Source: UBA6164 sp045107135 (lineage in GTDB: Bacteria > Patescibacteriota > Gracilibacteria > BD1-5 > UBA6164). Taken from it: a stretch of 6,516 nt of DNA. The notes below the pieces were generated by a model that was not told the DNA's origin, made no database searches, and saw only the letters and a list, made by a program, of their open reading frames with translations. Made by a program: the position numbers and the translations under genes. Below are positions 1-6,516 of this stretch, piece by piece. How positions within the stretch are numbered: position 1 is the stretch's first letter; the number at the start of each line of letters is the position of its first letter. The stretch covers positions 1 through 6,516 of the forward strand of contig JASFZI010000062.1 in assembly GCA_045107135.1 (NCBI GenBank), given 5' to 3'.

Positions 1-1427
1 TTACCAATATTTGTATCTCTTGAAGATATTAATTCTGTGTTAAAATTATCATCAAAATATTTATAAAATAAATCAATACGACCATTTCTTTTTGCACCTA
101 TATTTGGACTTGTACAAATAAAATAATTATCATTTTGAAAATTATTAGATATCTTTTCTAAAAAATTTAGATCTAATTTAAAAAATTCTGCATCAAGTAT
201 ATTTGAAAATAAGTGTAATACTATATTTTGACTATCCATATTTATATCGCTTTGCTCTACACAATCTAAATCTTTGTTAATAGCAGTTATATTATAAGTA
301 TTTTGTTTTAGTATATCTAAATGAAGAATACCTCTAGCCAGTGCTAGTTTTGAAGGTTCTATTAAAGTTATATTTTTTATATCAATATTTAAATTATTTT
401 CTTTTATATACTCTATAAAAAGTGTAGTAGCAAGTGCTTGACCACAGCCCCAATCAATAATATCTATTGTGATGTTTTTTAGTTTTTCAGTAATTACATG
501 AAATGACTCATAGAGTTTTAATTTATGCATGGTACTATATGAAAATATATATTGATACAACAACTCCTCATCATCTATAATATATCTTCCCCTATCAAGC
601 TTATTATATAGTTTTGATTGATTATGAATATTCTGTATATATTCTATAGATATTTTTTTAATATCGTTAAAAGTTGGATTATGCAAAGAATATAGTTTTT
701 TTGAATAGTTACTATTTTCAATTAATAAAGTACTTGAATTACAAATTTGTTCTTCATTATGGGTTAAATAATCAGATATGATATTTTGAATATTATTATA
801 AGCATTTTGAGTATTACTTATATCTATATTAAAAATTTTATCTACTAAATCTCTATCTAAAAATGTATAATTTTGAGTATTATAATATTCAATATAATCT
901 AATTTTAATTTAATAACATTCTCTTTGTTATAATCTCCAAAATCTTTTACAATTCTTAGATAAAAGTTTATATATAAAATTGTCAATGTTTGTTCAAGTT
1001 CTTCTTCATCGACAAATGCTATATTTAATGTATCTATAAACAGTTTATAATTATTTTGATAATCATTAAATTTTCGTATATTTACAATATATAGAGATTG
1101 GGATTCTAATTTTTTATCAAAAGGGTAATTATTTTTTTTTAATAACTTAAATAATGTTTGAAACTCCATATATATTTCAAGCTTTTCACAAGCCTCTATC
1201 AGCATTATTATAAATTTTAAATTGATTTCGTTATTAAAATTTAGCTGCTTTAATATTTTTAAATTTCTAGCTATATATACTTCAATATTTGATTTATATG
1301 TTGTAATTTCTTTTTTATTTTGATTTGAAAAAAAGTCATATAAATTTTGAAATTTATAATTAATAAATATCTCAAGTTTATTAGTGCTTATTGAGTTATT
1401 ATGTAATTCATTAATAATATTTTTCAA
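1..1427 (-). CDS. SAM-dependent methyltransferase-like protein with long helical N-terminal region (3' end missing)
   Basis: This frame is open for 475 codons, has no stop, and runs off the left edge, so the C-terminus is missing. The start is probably TTG at 1427-1425. An in-frame stop lies at 1457-1455, the only other start-like codon before the TTG is a rare ATT, and the first in-frame ATG is residue 75 (1205-1203). Residues 1-320 are rich in Asn, Ile and Lys, look mostly helical, and match nothing I recognise. A Rossmann-type methyltransferase core begins at about 323. Motif I is IDWGCGQ (324-330). An acidic residue closes the second strand in LIEPS (355-359). HLFSNILD (405-412) and FICTSP (436-441) follow as later core strands. 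The SAM-binding motifs are clear, but the substrate is unknown; no NPPY-type DNA amino-methyltransferase motif is visible in the part seen. It is the last visible gene of the operon and may be translationally coupled to the coiled-coil gene. The fold assignment is fairly sure, while actual methyltransferase activity is inference. Confidence 0.75.
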   Translation of the reverse strand, partial: MKNIINELHNNSISTNKLEIFINYKFQNLYDFFSNQNKKEITTYKSNIEVYIARNLKILKQLNFNNEINLKFIIMLIEACEKLEIYMEFQTLFKLLKKNNYPFDKKLESQSLYIVNIRKFNDYQNNYKLFIDTLNIAFVDEEELEQTLTILYINFYLRIVKDFGDYNKENVIKLKLDYIEYYNTQNYTFLDRDLVDKIFNIDISNTQNAYNNIQNIISDYLTHNEEQICNSSTLLIENSNYSKKLYSLHNPTFNDIKKISIEYIQNIHNQSKLYNKLDRGRYIIDDEELLYQYIFSYSTMHKLKLYESFHVITEKLKNITIDIIDWGCGQALATTLFIEYIKENNLNIDIKNITLIEPSKLALARGILHLDILKQNTYNITAINKDLDCVEQSDINMDSQNIVLHLFSNILDAEFFKLDLNFLEKISNNFQNDNYFICTSPNIGAKRNGRIDLFYKYFDDNFNTELISSRDTNIG

Positions 1428-3610
1428 AATAAAGAACTTTGATTTAAATTTATTTTATCTTTTAGTTGTTGTACCGTATCCTTATTATTAACTTCAATCC
1501 CTTTTTGTCTTGCTAACTCTAATAATGCTGGTTTTAGCATACCGTTTAAATTTATCTTATTTTGATGAGAGTTTTCATCAATTTTCCCTTCAAAACTGTC
1601 AATTTTTAATTTCTGCTTTCTAAAAACATCTTTCGCCTTTTCCAACCTTTCTTCTAATAAACTTTTTTCTTCTTGTGTTTGCTGCAGTTCTCCTTTTATT
1701 TCTGTTATCTCTTTGTTTAGGACTTCTGCTTTATCTTCAAGACTACTAATTTGTTCAAGTAAGTTACCTTGTTTTACTTGTTGTTCTTGAAGTTGAGATT
1801 CATTATATTGATTAGTTGTCTTAATTTCATTAATATTTTTTTCAAGATTAGTTATTTTTCTATTTAAGTTTGTTGCTTCATTCTGAGTTTGCTCTAATTG
1901 CACTCCTTTATCTTTTATTTTATCATTTAGTCTTGCTATTTGATTTTTAAGATTAATATTTTCCTTAAACAATTCCCTATATTCCACTTCTTGTTCTTGT
2001 GATTTTTTTTGTTCTTCTTGGAATTTAAATTCTTTATCTTTAATATTCTGATTAAGATTAGTTACTTTGTTATCTAGCTCTATATTTTTTTCTTGTTTTT
2101 CCTTCAGTTGTAACTGCATCTCTTGTAATTGTTTATTTAACTCTTCGATTTGACTTTGAGTTTCCGTAGCTTGTTGCAGTAACTCTGAATTTTTCACTTG
2201 CTGTTCTTCTAGTTTTGTCTGTTCTTCTTGGAATTTAGATTCTATATTTTGACTTTTTATAGTAAGTACATTTATGTTTTGAGTCATGCCTACTATTTTA
2301 GCTTCTAGTTCTTCATTTTCTTTTTGCTTTTGATGTAAAAGAATTTCTACTTCATGCTTTTTTTTTAGAATTTTTTCTATAAAACTTTTGATTCTATCAA
2401 ATAAAGATGGAGCAAACATTCCAGATTCTACATTATCTTCTATATCTGATATAACGGTTTTATTCTCAGTGACAACTGTCTCATCTAACATATTAAAAGT
2501 TTTAAAATATAAATTATCTATTAAAGGTTTTTTACTAATTATGTTGTCTAAATATTTAAATTTATAACAATTATTGTTATGATTAATAACATATTGAAAT
2601 ATTGATTCAATCGTATAATAATCTAGTATTGAATTCATTTTAAATTTTACAGTTTTATTTTTATAGTTATTGTAAAATACAGAGTAACCATTATTAATAC
2701 CAAAAATTAAAGATATTGGTTCTTGTATCTTATTAGCTCTTGGATTGTTTAAAAAGCTAGATATTAAATCATCAATACTTTTTCTTTTTGTGCTACTACT
2801 GCCGTAAGTATTTAAAATCGCAAGTTTATAAGTGTTTGTTTTGGAATCTATTTTCTCAAACTCTAGCATACCTGTCACTTCATTCTTTGATATAGAAACA
2901 TTCTCTTTATTTGCAGAAATCATTACATCTTTTTCTTCAATTGTTTCATATATCAATGATGCTAAATCTTTCCATTTACCAGATATATTAAAAAACCCCT
3001 CATAAGAAATGATATTTTTTTGAATACTATTTTTTTCATATTCTTCTTTAATATAAGAATTAAAAAAAGACAGTGTAGAAAAATAATTTGGATTATATTT
3101 ATTTTCAGTATTAAATCTAACAAAAGCAAGACCACCTAGTTTTTGATCAAAATCTTTTATTCTAGATTCCAGTTCATCTGAATAGCTAAAACTTTCTATT
3201 TTAGGTATTGCAATTTTTAATACGGTTTCATCTGTTTTATTTAATATTTTTATTATATTTTCATTAACAAAACCTGCACCATCATTAATCATTGCAATTG
3301 TAAGTATTTTTTGGTCATCAGTAAAAAAGTAAATCTGTTTAATTCTAGATATTGGAAGTGGTTTATCAAATAAAAAAATGTTATTATCTATTTTTTTTAA
3401 GTTAGTTATTTCTTCTTCTGTCAATACTAATTCTATCGAGCAATCTGAATCATTTATAAATGGAAAATTTGATAAAAACAGATAATCTTCAAATAGGTTT
3501 TGAATATCATCTGGTCTATTATTATAAAATCTACTAGGCAATATAATAGCTTTTGATATATAGTGAGCTAAACTTGTTGTATTAATCGATAGGTAATATT
3601 TGTTGTGCAT
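1424..3610 (-). CDS. Uncharacterised coiled-coil protein with unknown N-terminal domain and C-terminal SAP/Rho-N-like motif
   Basis: This 728-residue protein starts at ATG 3610-3608 behind a strong AGGAG. Residues 1-400 form a probably globular domain of mixed strands and helices that I do not recognise. Its most distinctive segments are near 5-40 (SLAHYISKAIILPSRFY), near 300-312 (LIFGINNGYSVFY) and near 321-342 (VKFKMNSILDYYTIESIF). Residues about 405-676 are a continuous Glu/Gln/Lys/Leu coiled coil built from three degenerate repeats. Residues 689-720 (MLKPALLELARQKGIEV, then a second helix) have the helix-turn-helix pattern of SAP, HeH or Rho N-terminal motifs, which commonly bind nucleic acid. 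There is no signal peptide or membrane segment, so it is probably cytoplasmic. No Walker A motif is present, so it is not an SMC ATPase by itself; the helicase encoded just upstream could supply ATPase activity. It may act as a scaffold or sensor on DNA or RNA. That role is inference. Confidence 0.9.
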   Translation of the reverse strand: MHNKYYLSINTTSLAHYISKAIILPSRFYNNRPDDIQNLFEDYLFLSNFPFINDSDCSIELVLTEEEITNLKKIDNNIFLFDKPLPISRIKQIYFFTDDQKILTIAMINDGAGFVNENIIKILNKTDETVLKIAIPKIESFSYSDELESRIKDFDQKLGGLAFVRFNTENKYNPNYFSTLSFFNSYIKEEYEKNSIQKNIISYEGFFNISGKWKDLASLIYETIEEKDVMISANKENVSISKNEVTGMLEFEKIDSKTNTYKLAILNTYGSSSTKRKSIDDLISSFLNNPRANKIQEPISLIFGINNGYSVFYNNYKNKTVKFKMNSILDYYTIESIFQYVINHNNNCYKFKYLDNIISKKPLIDNLYFKTFNMLDETVVTENKTVISDIEDNVESGMFAPSLFDRIKSFIEKILKKKHEVEILLHQKQKENEELEAKIVGMTQNINVLTIKSQNIESKFQEEQTKLEEQQVKNSELLQQATETQSQIEELNKQLQEMQLQLKEKQEKNIELDNKVTNLNQNIKDKEFKFQEEQKKSQEQEVEYRELFKENINLKNQIARLNDKIKDKGVQLEQTQNEATNLNRKITNLEKNINEIKTTNQYNESQLQEQQVKQGNLLEQISSLEDKAEVLNKEITEIKGELQQTQEEKSLLEERLEKAKDVFRKQKLKIDSFEGKIDENSHQNKINLNGMLKPALLELARQKGIEVNNKDTVQQLKDKINLNQSSLF
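1451..1546 (-). other. SAP/HeH/Rho-N-like motif at C-terminus of the coiled-coil protein
   Basis: Residues 689-720 read as a short helix (GMLKPALLELARQ), a turn with the hallmark KGIEVNNKDT, and a second helix (VQQLKDKI). This matches the general pattern of SAP and Rho N-terminal motifs: L..ELA...GI.V....T...L...I. Family members usually contact DNA or RNA. The motif is short and the match was made by eye. It lies only eight residues from the end of the protein, where such motifs are often found. Confidence 0.55.
1655..2320 (-). repeat. Three degenerate tandem repeats coding the coiled coil
   Basis: Within the coiled coil, residues 431-508, 509-579 and 580-652 can be aligned as three successive units of about 71-78 residues. 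Each begins with a segment like ELDNKVTNLNQNI, followed by a KFQEEQ or QLQEQQ block and then a leucine heptad stretch. Units one and two keep DNA-level identity: the 18-base string coding the FQEEQ region occurs at 2010-2027 and again at 2220-2237, exactly 210 bases (70 codons) apart. The third copy, near 1781-1800, is more diverged. The pattern points to internal duplication of coiled-coil segments. Confidence 0.65.
2352..2366 (-). other. Candidate slippery site (A9G run with A AAA AAG heptamer) followed by -1 frame stop
   Basis: At the junction of the N-terminal domain and the coiled coil the mRNA has nine A followed by G. This places the heptamer A AAA AAG in the register used for -1 ribosomal frameshifting in Escherichia coli dnaX (2363-2357). 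After a -1 slip the next codons are GCA and then TGA (2354-2352), giving a product of about 419 residues without the coiled coil. A weak stem (GUAGAA/UUUUAC, four-base loop) begins six bases downstream. No strong upstream Shine-Dalgarno-like stimulator is seen. Such runs also arise by chance in AT-rich genes. Confidence 0.25.
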
Positions 3611-3616
3611 TTATTT

Positions 3617-3621
3617 CTCCT
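3617..3621 (-). promoter_or_regulatory. Ribosome binding site AGGAG for the coiled-coil gene
   Basis: AGGAG sits six bases before the ATG at 3610, inside the 22-base gap after the helicase stop. It fixes the start of the coiled-coil protein and supports strong independent initiation. Confidence 0.85.
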
Positions 3622-3632
3622 AGTAATTCTTT

Positions 3633-4769
3633 CTAAAAAGGTATTTCATCTTCTGCTATAGGTATAATAGCAGAATTATCAACTTTATTTATGTCGCATA
3701 AGCTACTAGATATAAACTCTAATTCTTGATTACTAAATAAATATAAATTACTTTTGGTTCTTGTAAAAGCCACATAATAATCTTCTTCATTTACCCTTGT
3801 TGCACGACTTCTATTGATGAAATCCCTAAATTTATTAATAAAAGGAATGATAACCGTATCAAACTCTAATCCTTTTGCTGACTTGTAAGTTGTTACATGA
3901 ATATTAGATATTTCTATATTATCTGTTCTCATCTCATTATAATATTTTGAACAATCAATATTTATACTAGATAATAATGTATGATAATTTTCTACACTTT
4001 CTTCTCCACTACTACCAAATGGCAATAATATTGCTATATTATGTGTATTAGATTTAAAACTATTTATTATCTCTACAATTTTGTTTATCTCAATATCAGA
4101 ATTTTCTGTAATTAATAATTTTGGTTTTATTCCAATATTTTCTTTAATAGGTGGGTTACTATCTGGATCTCCATTTAAAAGAAGATTTAGACTATTTTGA
4201 TCAATAGCAAAGTTTGGGAATAGACTTTTAACAAAATTTAAAATATGATAAGAGTTTCTAAAACTTATCAGTAATTCACGTTCTTCATTATTTGGGAAGA
4301 GTTCTTTTATCTCATTTTCTGTTGCTCTTCCTTCATATAGTTGTTGATTAAAATCAGCACCATAAGAAATCAAATCCCCATGTACAGTAATTTTTTGAAG
4401 TGTTTCAAGTGTTAAGTCTTGGGCTTCATCTATTATAATTTCTGAAACTTTCCAATTTTGATTAAAAGGAAAATTTTTAATTATAAAAACTTGTTGGGAT
4501 GGTGGTAGCATATTTTTTTCTTGAAAAATATTTTTATCTTCAATAGCTTCTAATGTCATCTGAAGATAAAATCCTAATGTTTTTGTATATGTAACAAGTA
4601 CAGTAGTTTTATTAAAGTCCCGCATTTTAAGAAGATGTCGATATAACGAAACAACAGTTTTCCCTGTTCCTGCACCACCAGAAATTGCAATTGGTTCAAG
4701 TTCATAAAGTATGTACTGTTGATGTTTTGTTAAATCTGTTATGGATGGTAATCTAAAATAATATGCCAT
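3633..4769 (-). CDS. Compact superfamily 1 (UvrD/Rep-like) DNA/RNA helicase
   Basis: This 378-residue ATPase shows the superfamily 1A motifs in order. A Q-motif-like LTKHQQ is at 13-18, Walker A GGAGTGKT at 31-38, motif Ia (LVTYTKTL) at 58-65 and Walker B DEAQD at 114-118. Motif III (GADFNQQLY) is at 137-145, motif IV SFRNS with R171 at 169-173, motif V (TTYKSAKGLEFD) at 293-304 and motif VI (YVAFTRTK) with arginine finger R337 at 332-339. The ATP-binding residues are therefore intact. Classical UvrD is about 700 residues; this protein has little room for the 1B and 2B insertions and no nuclease domain. It begins directly after the DUF1848 stop (TAAATG) with a good ribosome binding site. It probably unwinds or translocates on nucleic acid and may be the motor for the coiled-coil protein encoded next; that partnership is inference from gene order. 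Confidence 0.92.
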   Translation of the reverse strand: MAYYFRLPSITDLTKHQQYILYELEPIAISGGAGTGKTVVSLYRHLLKMRDFNKTTVLVTYTKTLGFYLQMTLEAIEDKNIFQEKNMLPPSQQVFIIKNFPFNQNWKVSEIIIDEAQDLTLETLQKITVHGDLISYGADFNQQLYEGRATENEIKELFPNNEERELLISFRNSYHILNFVKSLFPNFAIDQNSLNLLLNGDPDSNPPIKENIGIKPKLLITENSDIEINKIVEIINSFKSNTHNIAILLPFGSSGEESVENYHTLLSSINIDCSKYYNEMRTDNIEISNIHVTTYKSAKGLEFDTVIIPFINKFRDFINRSRATRVNEEDYYVAFTRTKSNLYLFSNQELEFISSSLCDINKVDNSAIIPIAEDEIPF

Positions 4770-5789
4770 TTACACTCCTGTAATATTTTCACTATTTGGA
4801 TTTTCTAAATGCGTCTTATAGTTCTTTTTAGCTAACTCTTTGGAAGTATTAGCATAACAGTAGTTGCACTCATGAGGGCAAGTATTATATTGACCTATAT
4901 CTTTAGACATAACACAACCACAATCTTCTCTTTGACCTTTGTCTTTTAGATTTCTTTTTTTAGTAATTTTTCGCTCAGTTTCAAATAAACTAGGCTCTTC
5001 TATCTCTACACCTAAAAAGTCCATAAGCTCTTTATCTTCGCTAAATATATCTATCATAAGATCATCATCTATACACTTATTGTGAACTATGCCATATTTA
5101 TCAAGATCAATCTTTTCTGTACATGTACCAAGCTGTAATCCCCATTCTTTATTTATTTCTGATATACCTTTAGCAAACTCATCCATAGTTTCATAGGTAA
5201 ATTCAATATAGGGTACTTCTTCTCTTTTAAGATTATTTTGCACTTTTTTATATGTAGCTATATCAGCGAAACTAAATACTAATTTTTCAGTATAATTTTG
5301 TAACTGATCTCCTATGTTCTTAACTCTTCTGAGTAGTTCAGCTACATCTATAGTGTCAGTTAAAAGAAGTGGGTCAAATCTCCATACCACTCTTTTTTTA
5401 CCCAATCTTTTTGAAAGTTCTTTAAAAGTCTTAATTCTATTTTCAACACTTGAAACTTTCGCTTCAAAACCTTCATTATCATAATCATTTAAAGAGTATT
5501 GAAAATAGTAGTTTGGAATATTCTTATCCATATAATCAAGATACTTAAACATAGGTCGAGGGTTCTTTGTCCAAAACACGACTAACCTTGTATTTTCAAA
5601 CGATACATAAAGAGGTTTACCATTAAAAGGATTAGTCCACTTAATATATCCAGCTTCCCATCTACTTATAAACCAATCACTATAAAAGGTAGGTATATCA
5701 GTAGCACGACTAGCAGATATAATAACTGGAGCTTGAGCATCTGTTTCAGTACCATCAGGTAAAGTTATTTTTTGTTTCTTCCATTGCAT
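4770..5789 (-). CDS. DUF1848 family protein with C-terminal cysteine cluster (putative iron-sulfur protein)
   Basis: This 339-residue protein has the hallmarks of the DUF1848 family (Pfam PF08902): ISASRATDIP at 24-33, NPFN at 53-56, VFWTKNP at 71-77, VVWRFDP at 134-140, and GTCTEKIDL with C223 at 221-229. The C-terminus carries CGC (290, 292) then CPHECNYCYA, with C304, C308 and C311 in CX3CX2C spacing. That spacing is used by radical SAM enzymes to hold a [4Fe-4S] cluster, though there it is normally near the N-terminus. The family has no established reaction that I know of; an iron-sulfur enzyme is the reasonable guess. The ATG at 5789 lies 15 bases after the WYL stop. The only upstream signal is AAAGG, about 12 bases away, which is long, so initiation may be modest or coupled. 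The protein appears full length. Confidence 0.92.
   Translation of the reverse strand: MQWKKQKITLPDGTETDAQAPVIISASRATDIPTFYSDWFISRWEAGYIKWTNPFNGKPLYVSFENTRLVVFWTKNPRPMFKYLDYMDKNIPNYYFQYSLNDYDNEGFEAKVSSVENRIKTFKELSKRLGKKRVVWRFDPLLLTDTIDVAELLRRVKNIGDQLQNYTEKLVFSFADIATYKKVQNNLKREEVPYIEFTYETMDEFAKGISEINKEWGLQLGTCTEKIDLDKYGIVHNKCIDDDLMIDIFSEDKELMDFLGVEIEEPSLFETERKITKKRNLKDKGQREDCGCVMSKDIGQYNTCPHECNYCYANTSKELAKKNYKTHLENPNSENITGV
4775..4779 (-). promoter_or_regulatory. Ribosome binding site AGGAG for the helicase, inside the DUF1848 coding end
   Basis: AGGAG overlaps the last sense codons of the DUF1848 gene (ACA GGA GTG TAA) and lies five bases before the helicase ATG at 4769. The stop and start codons abut without a gap. 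Termination and re-initiation by the same ribosome are therefore likely, which would keep the two proteins in step. Confidence 0.85.
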
Positions 5790-5801
5790 AATATTATTCT
5801 A

Positions 5802-5806
5802 CCTTT
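5802..5806 (-). promoter_or_regulatory. Weak, distant ribosome binding site AAAGG for the DUF1848 gene
   Basis: AAAGG overlaps the WYL stop codon and lies about 12 bases before the ATG at 5789. That is longer than the usual 5-9 bases. No better Shine-Dalgarno sequence is present in the 15-base gap, so translation may depend partly on ribosomes arriving from the WYL gene. Confidence 0.4.
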
Positions 5807-6516
5807 ATATGTTTAAATACTCTTTTAAGTCATCTTCTATCTTCTCTTTTAGAGATAGTGGTGTTACAACTTTCATATGTGGAATCCATTTTTTTACAAG
5901 CTCTTCCATTTCTAGCTCTTGTGTTACTTTAAAAGAGAGTACTAAAGTACCATCTTCCTTTGTTTCAAGCTCTTTTTGAGATGCTAGATGCTTTTTAGCT
6001 TTAAAAAGTCTAGCTTTACTAGCAGGAACTTCTACTATAACTTCTATAAGATGCTTTTTAAAATTTGGAATATATTTAGGAAATGGTGTTTGTATATGTT
6101 TTATGAACTCTGCTATATCAAAATCTATATGAAATGTTTTAGTATGTAACTTTATACTTTCTATATTTGCTAGTCTAAATATAGTAAAAGGATACTCTTC
6201 ATCTGTATTTTCACAAGCAAGGTAAAAGTTTTCATTCATAAAGACTATTTTATATGGTTTTACTTCATACTCAACTAAAGCATCTCCAACTTTATATATC
6301 ACCGTTGTATATCTTTTCCAGTTTATTGCTTGTTCTATCTCTTTTAGAAGTTTTACATCACCTTTTTTAGTTTCATATGGTTTAGTGATAAACTCATAAC
6401 ACTCTTTAGATTTTTTGATTTTGGTATTGATGATTCTTTTGTCACTCTCGCTGATATTTAAACTTTCTAAGATGTTATTTCTCTGAGCAATATTAAAAGT
6501 CTGTACCATCAAAGCT
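5805..6516 (-). CDS. WYL-domain transcriptional regulator (N-terminus beyond window)
   Basis: The frame stays open to the right edge. A TTG at 6512 could be read as a start, but the codon before it (GCT) is sense and WYL regulators normally have an N-terminal winged helix of about 60-80 residues, so the true start probably lies outside. Numbering from the TTG, a WYL domain spans about 60-125: YTTVIYK (68-74), VKPYKIV (84-90), NFYLAC (95-100, with FYL in place of WYL) and IFRLANIESI (111-120). A WCX-like C-terminal extension follows at about 153-235. WYL proteins sense small ligands or nucleic acids, and several repress defence operons. As first visible gene it is placed to control the genes downstream; its operator would lie beyond the window. 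Regulation of this operon is inferred from position only. Confidence 0.88.
   Translation of the reverse strand, partial: ALMVQTFNIAQRNNILESLNISESDKRIINTKIKKSKECYEFITKPYETKKGDVKLLKEIEQAINWKRYTTVIYKVGDALVEYEVKPYKIVFMNENFYLACENTDEEYPFTIFRLANIESIKLHTKTFHIDFDIAEFIKHIQTPFPKYIPNFKKHLIEVIVEVPASKARLFKAKKHLASQKELETKEDGTLVLSFKVTQELEMEELVKKWIPHMKVVTPLSLKEKIEDDLKEYLNI

Noticed and set aside
1132..1140. Nine-base A/T run in the methyltransferase-like gene as a phase-variation switch
   Set aside because: The frame is intact, phase variation in Campylobacterota usually uses poly-G/C tracts, and A/T runs are common by chance in such AT-rich sequence.
1388..1411. ATG at 1411-1409 as the start of the next gene after the coiled-coil stop
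   Set aside because: It lies in the same frame as the coiled-coil gene and meets a TAA after seven codons. The long methyltransferase-like frame is a different one.
3260..3310. NDGAGFVNENIIKIL (109-123) of the coiled-coil protein as a GHKL ATPase motif
   Set aside because: It resembles the DxGxG box, but there is no upstream ENxxDA helix and no later glycine-rich lid motif, so the GHKL fold is not supported.
1424..3610. SMC or RecN-like ATPase because of the long coiled coil
   Set aside because: No Walker A, signature or Walker B motif occurs at either end of the protein.
3611..3632. Promoter or terminator in the largest intergenic gap
   Set aside because: The 22-base gap is filled by the ribosome binding site and holds no hairpin with a T run and no room for -35 and -10 boxes.
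5805..6512. WYL protein as a complete 235-residue gene starting at TTG 6512
   Set aside because: The frame remains open to the window edge, no ribosome binding site can be checked, and the expected N-terminal DNA-binding domain is absent, so it is more likely cut by the window.

Overview
The window is about three quarters A+T and carries five genes. All read right to left (minus strand) with gaps of at most 22 bases, so it looks like the inside of one operon cut at both ends. Low GC and the style of the WYL and DUF1848 proteins suggest a Campylobacterota bacterium of the Arcobacter/Sulfurimonas kind. This is an impression from composition and protein flavour, because no rRNA or housekeeping marker is present.

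In order of transcription the genes are: (1) a WYL-domain regulator whose N-terminus lies beyond the right edge (5805-6516); (2) a DUF1848 protein with a C-terminal cluster of five cysteines, including a CX3CX2C triad (4770-5789); (3) a compact superfamily 1, UvrD-like helicase of 378 residues (3633-4769); (4) a 728-residue protein with an unrecognised N-terminal domain, a long repetitive coiled coil and a C-terminal SAP/Rho-N-like motif (1424-3610); (5) a protein with a SAM-methyltransferase fold behind a helical region of about 320 residues, running off the left edge (1-1427). Gene 2 stops one base before gene 3 starts. Gene 5 appears to start at a TTG that overlaps the stop of gene 4.

The last three genes look like one functional set: an ATP-driven helicase, a long coiled-coil protein that may touch nucleic acid, and a methyltransferase-like protein. 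With a WYL regulator upstream, this resembles the accessory gene cassettes found in bacterial defence islands. I cannot match it to a named defence system, so a phage-defence or nucleic-acid-processing role is inference. No RNA gene, CRISPR array, insertion sequence, attachment site, terminator or clear promoter was seen, and no stretch over 300 bases lacks a gene.
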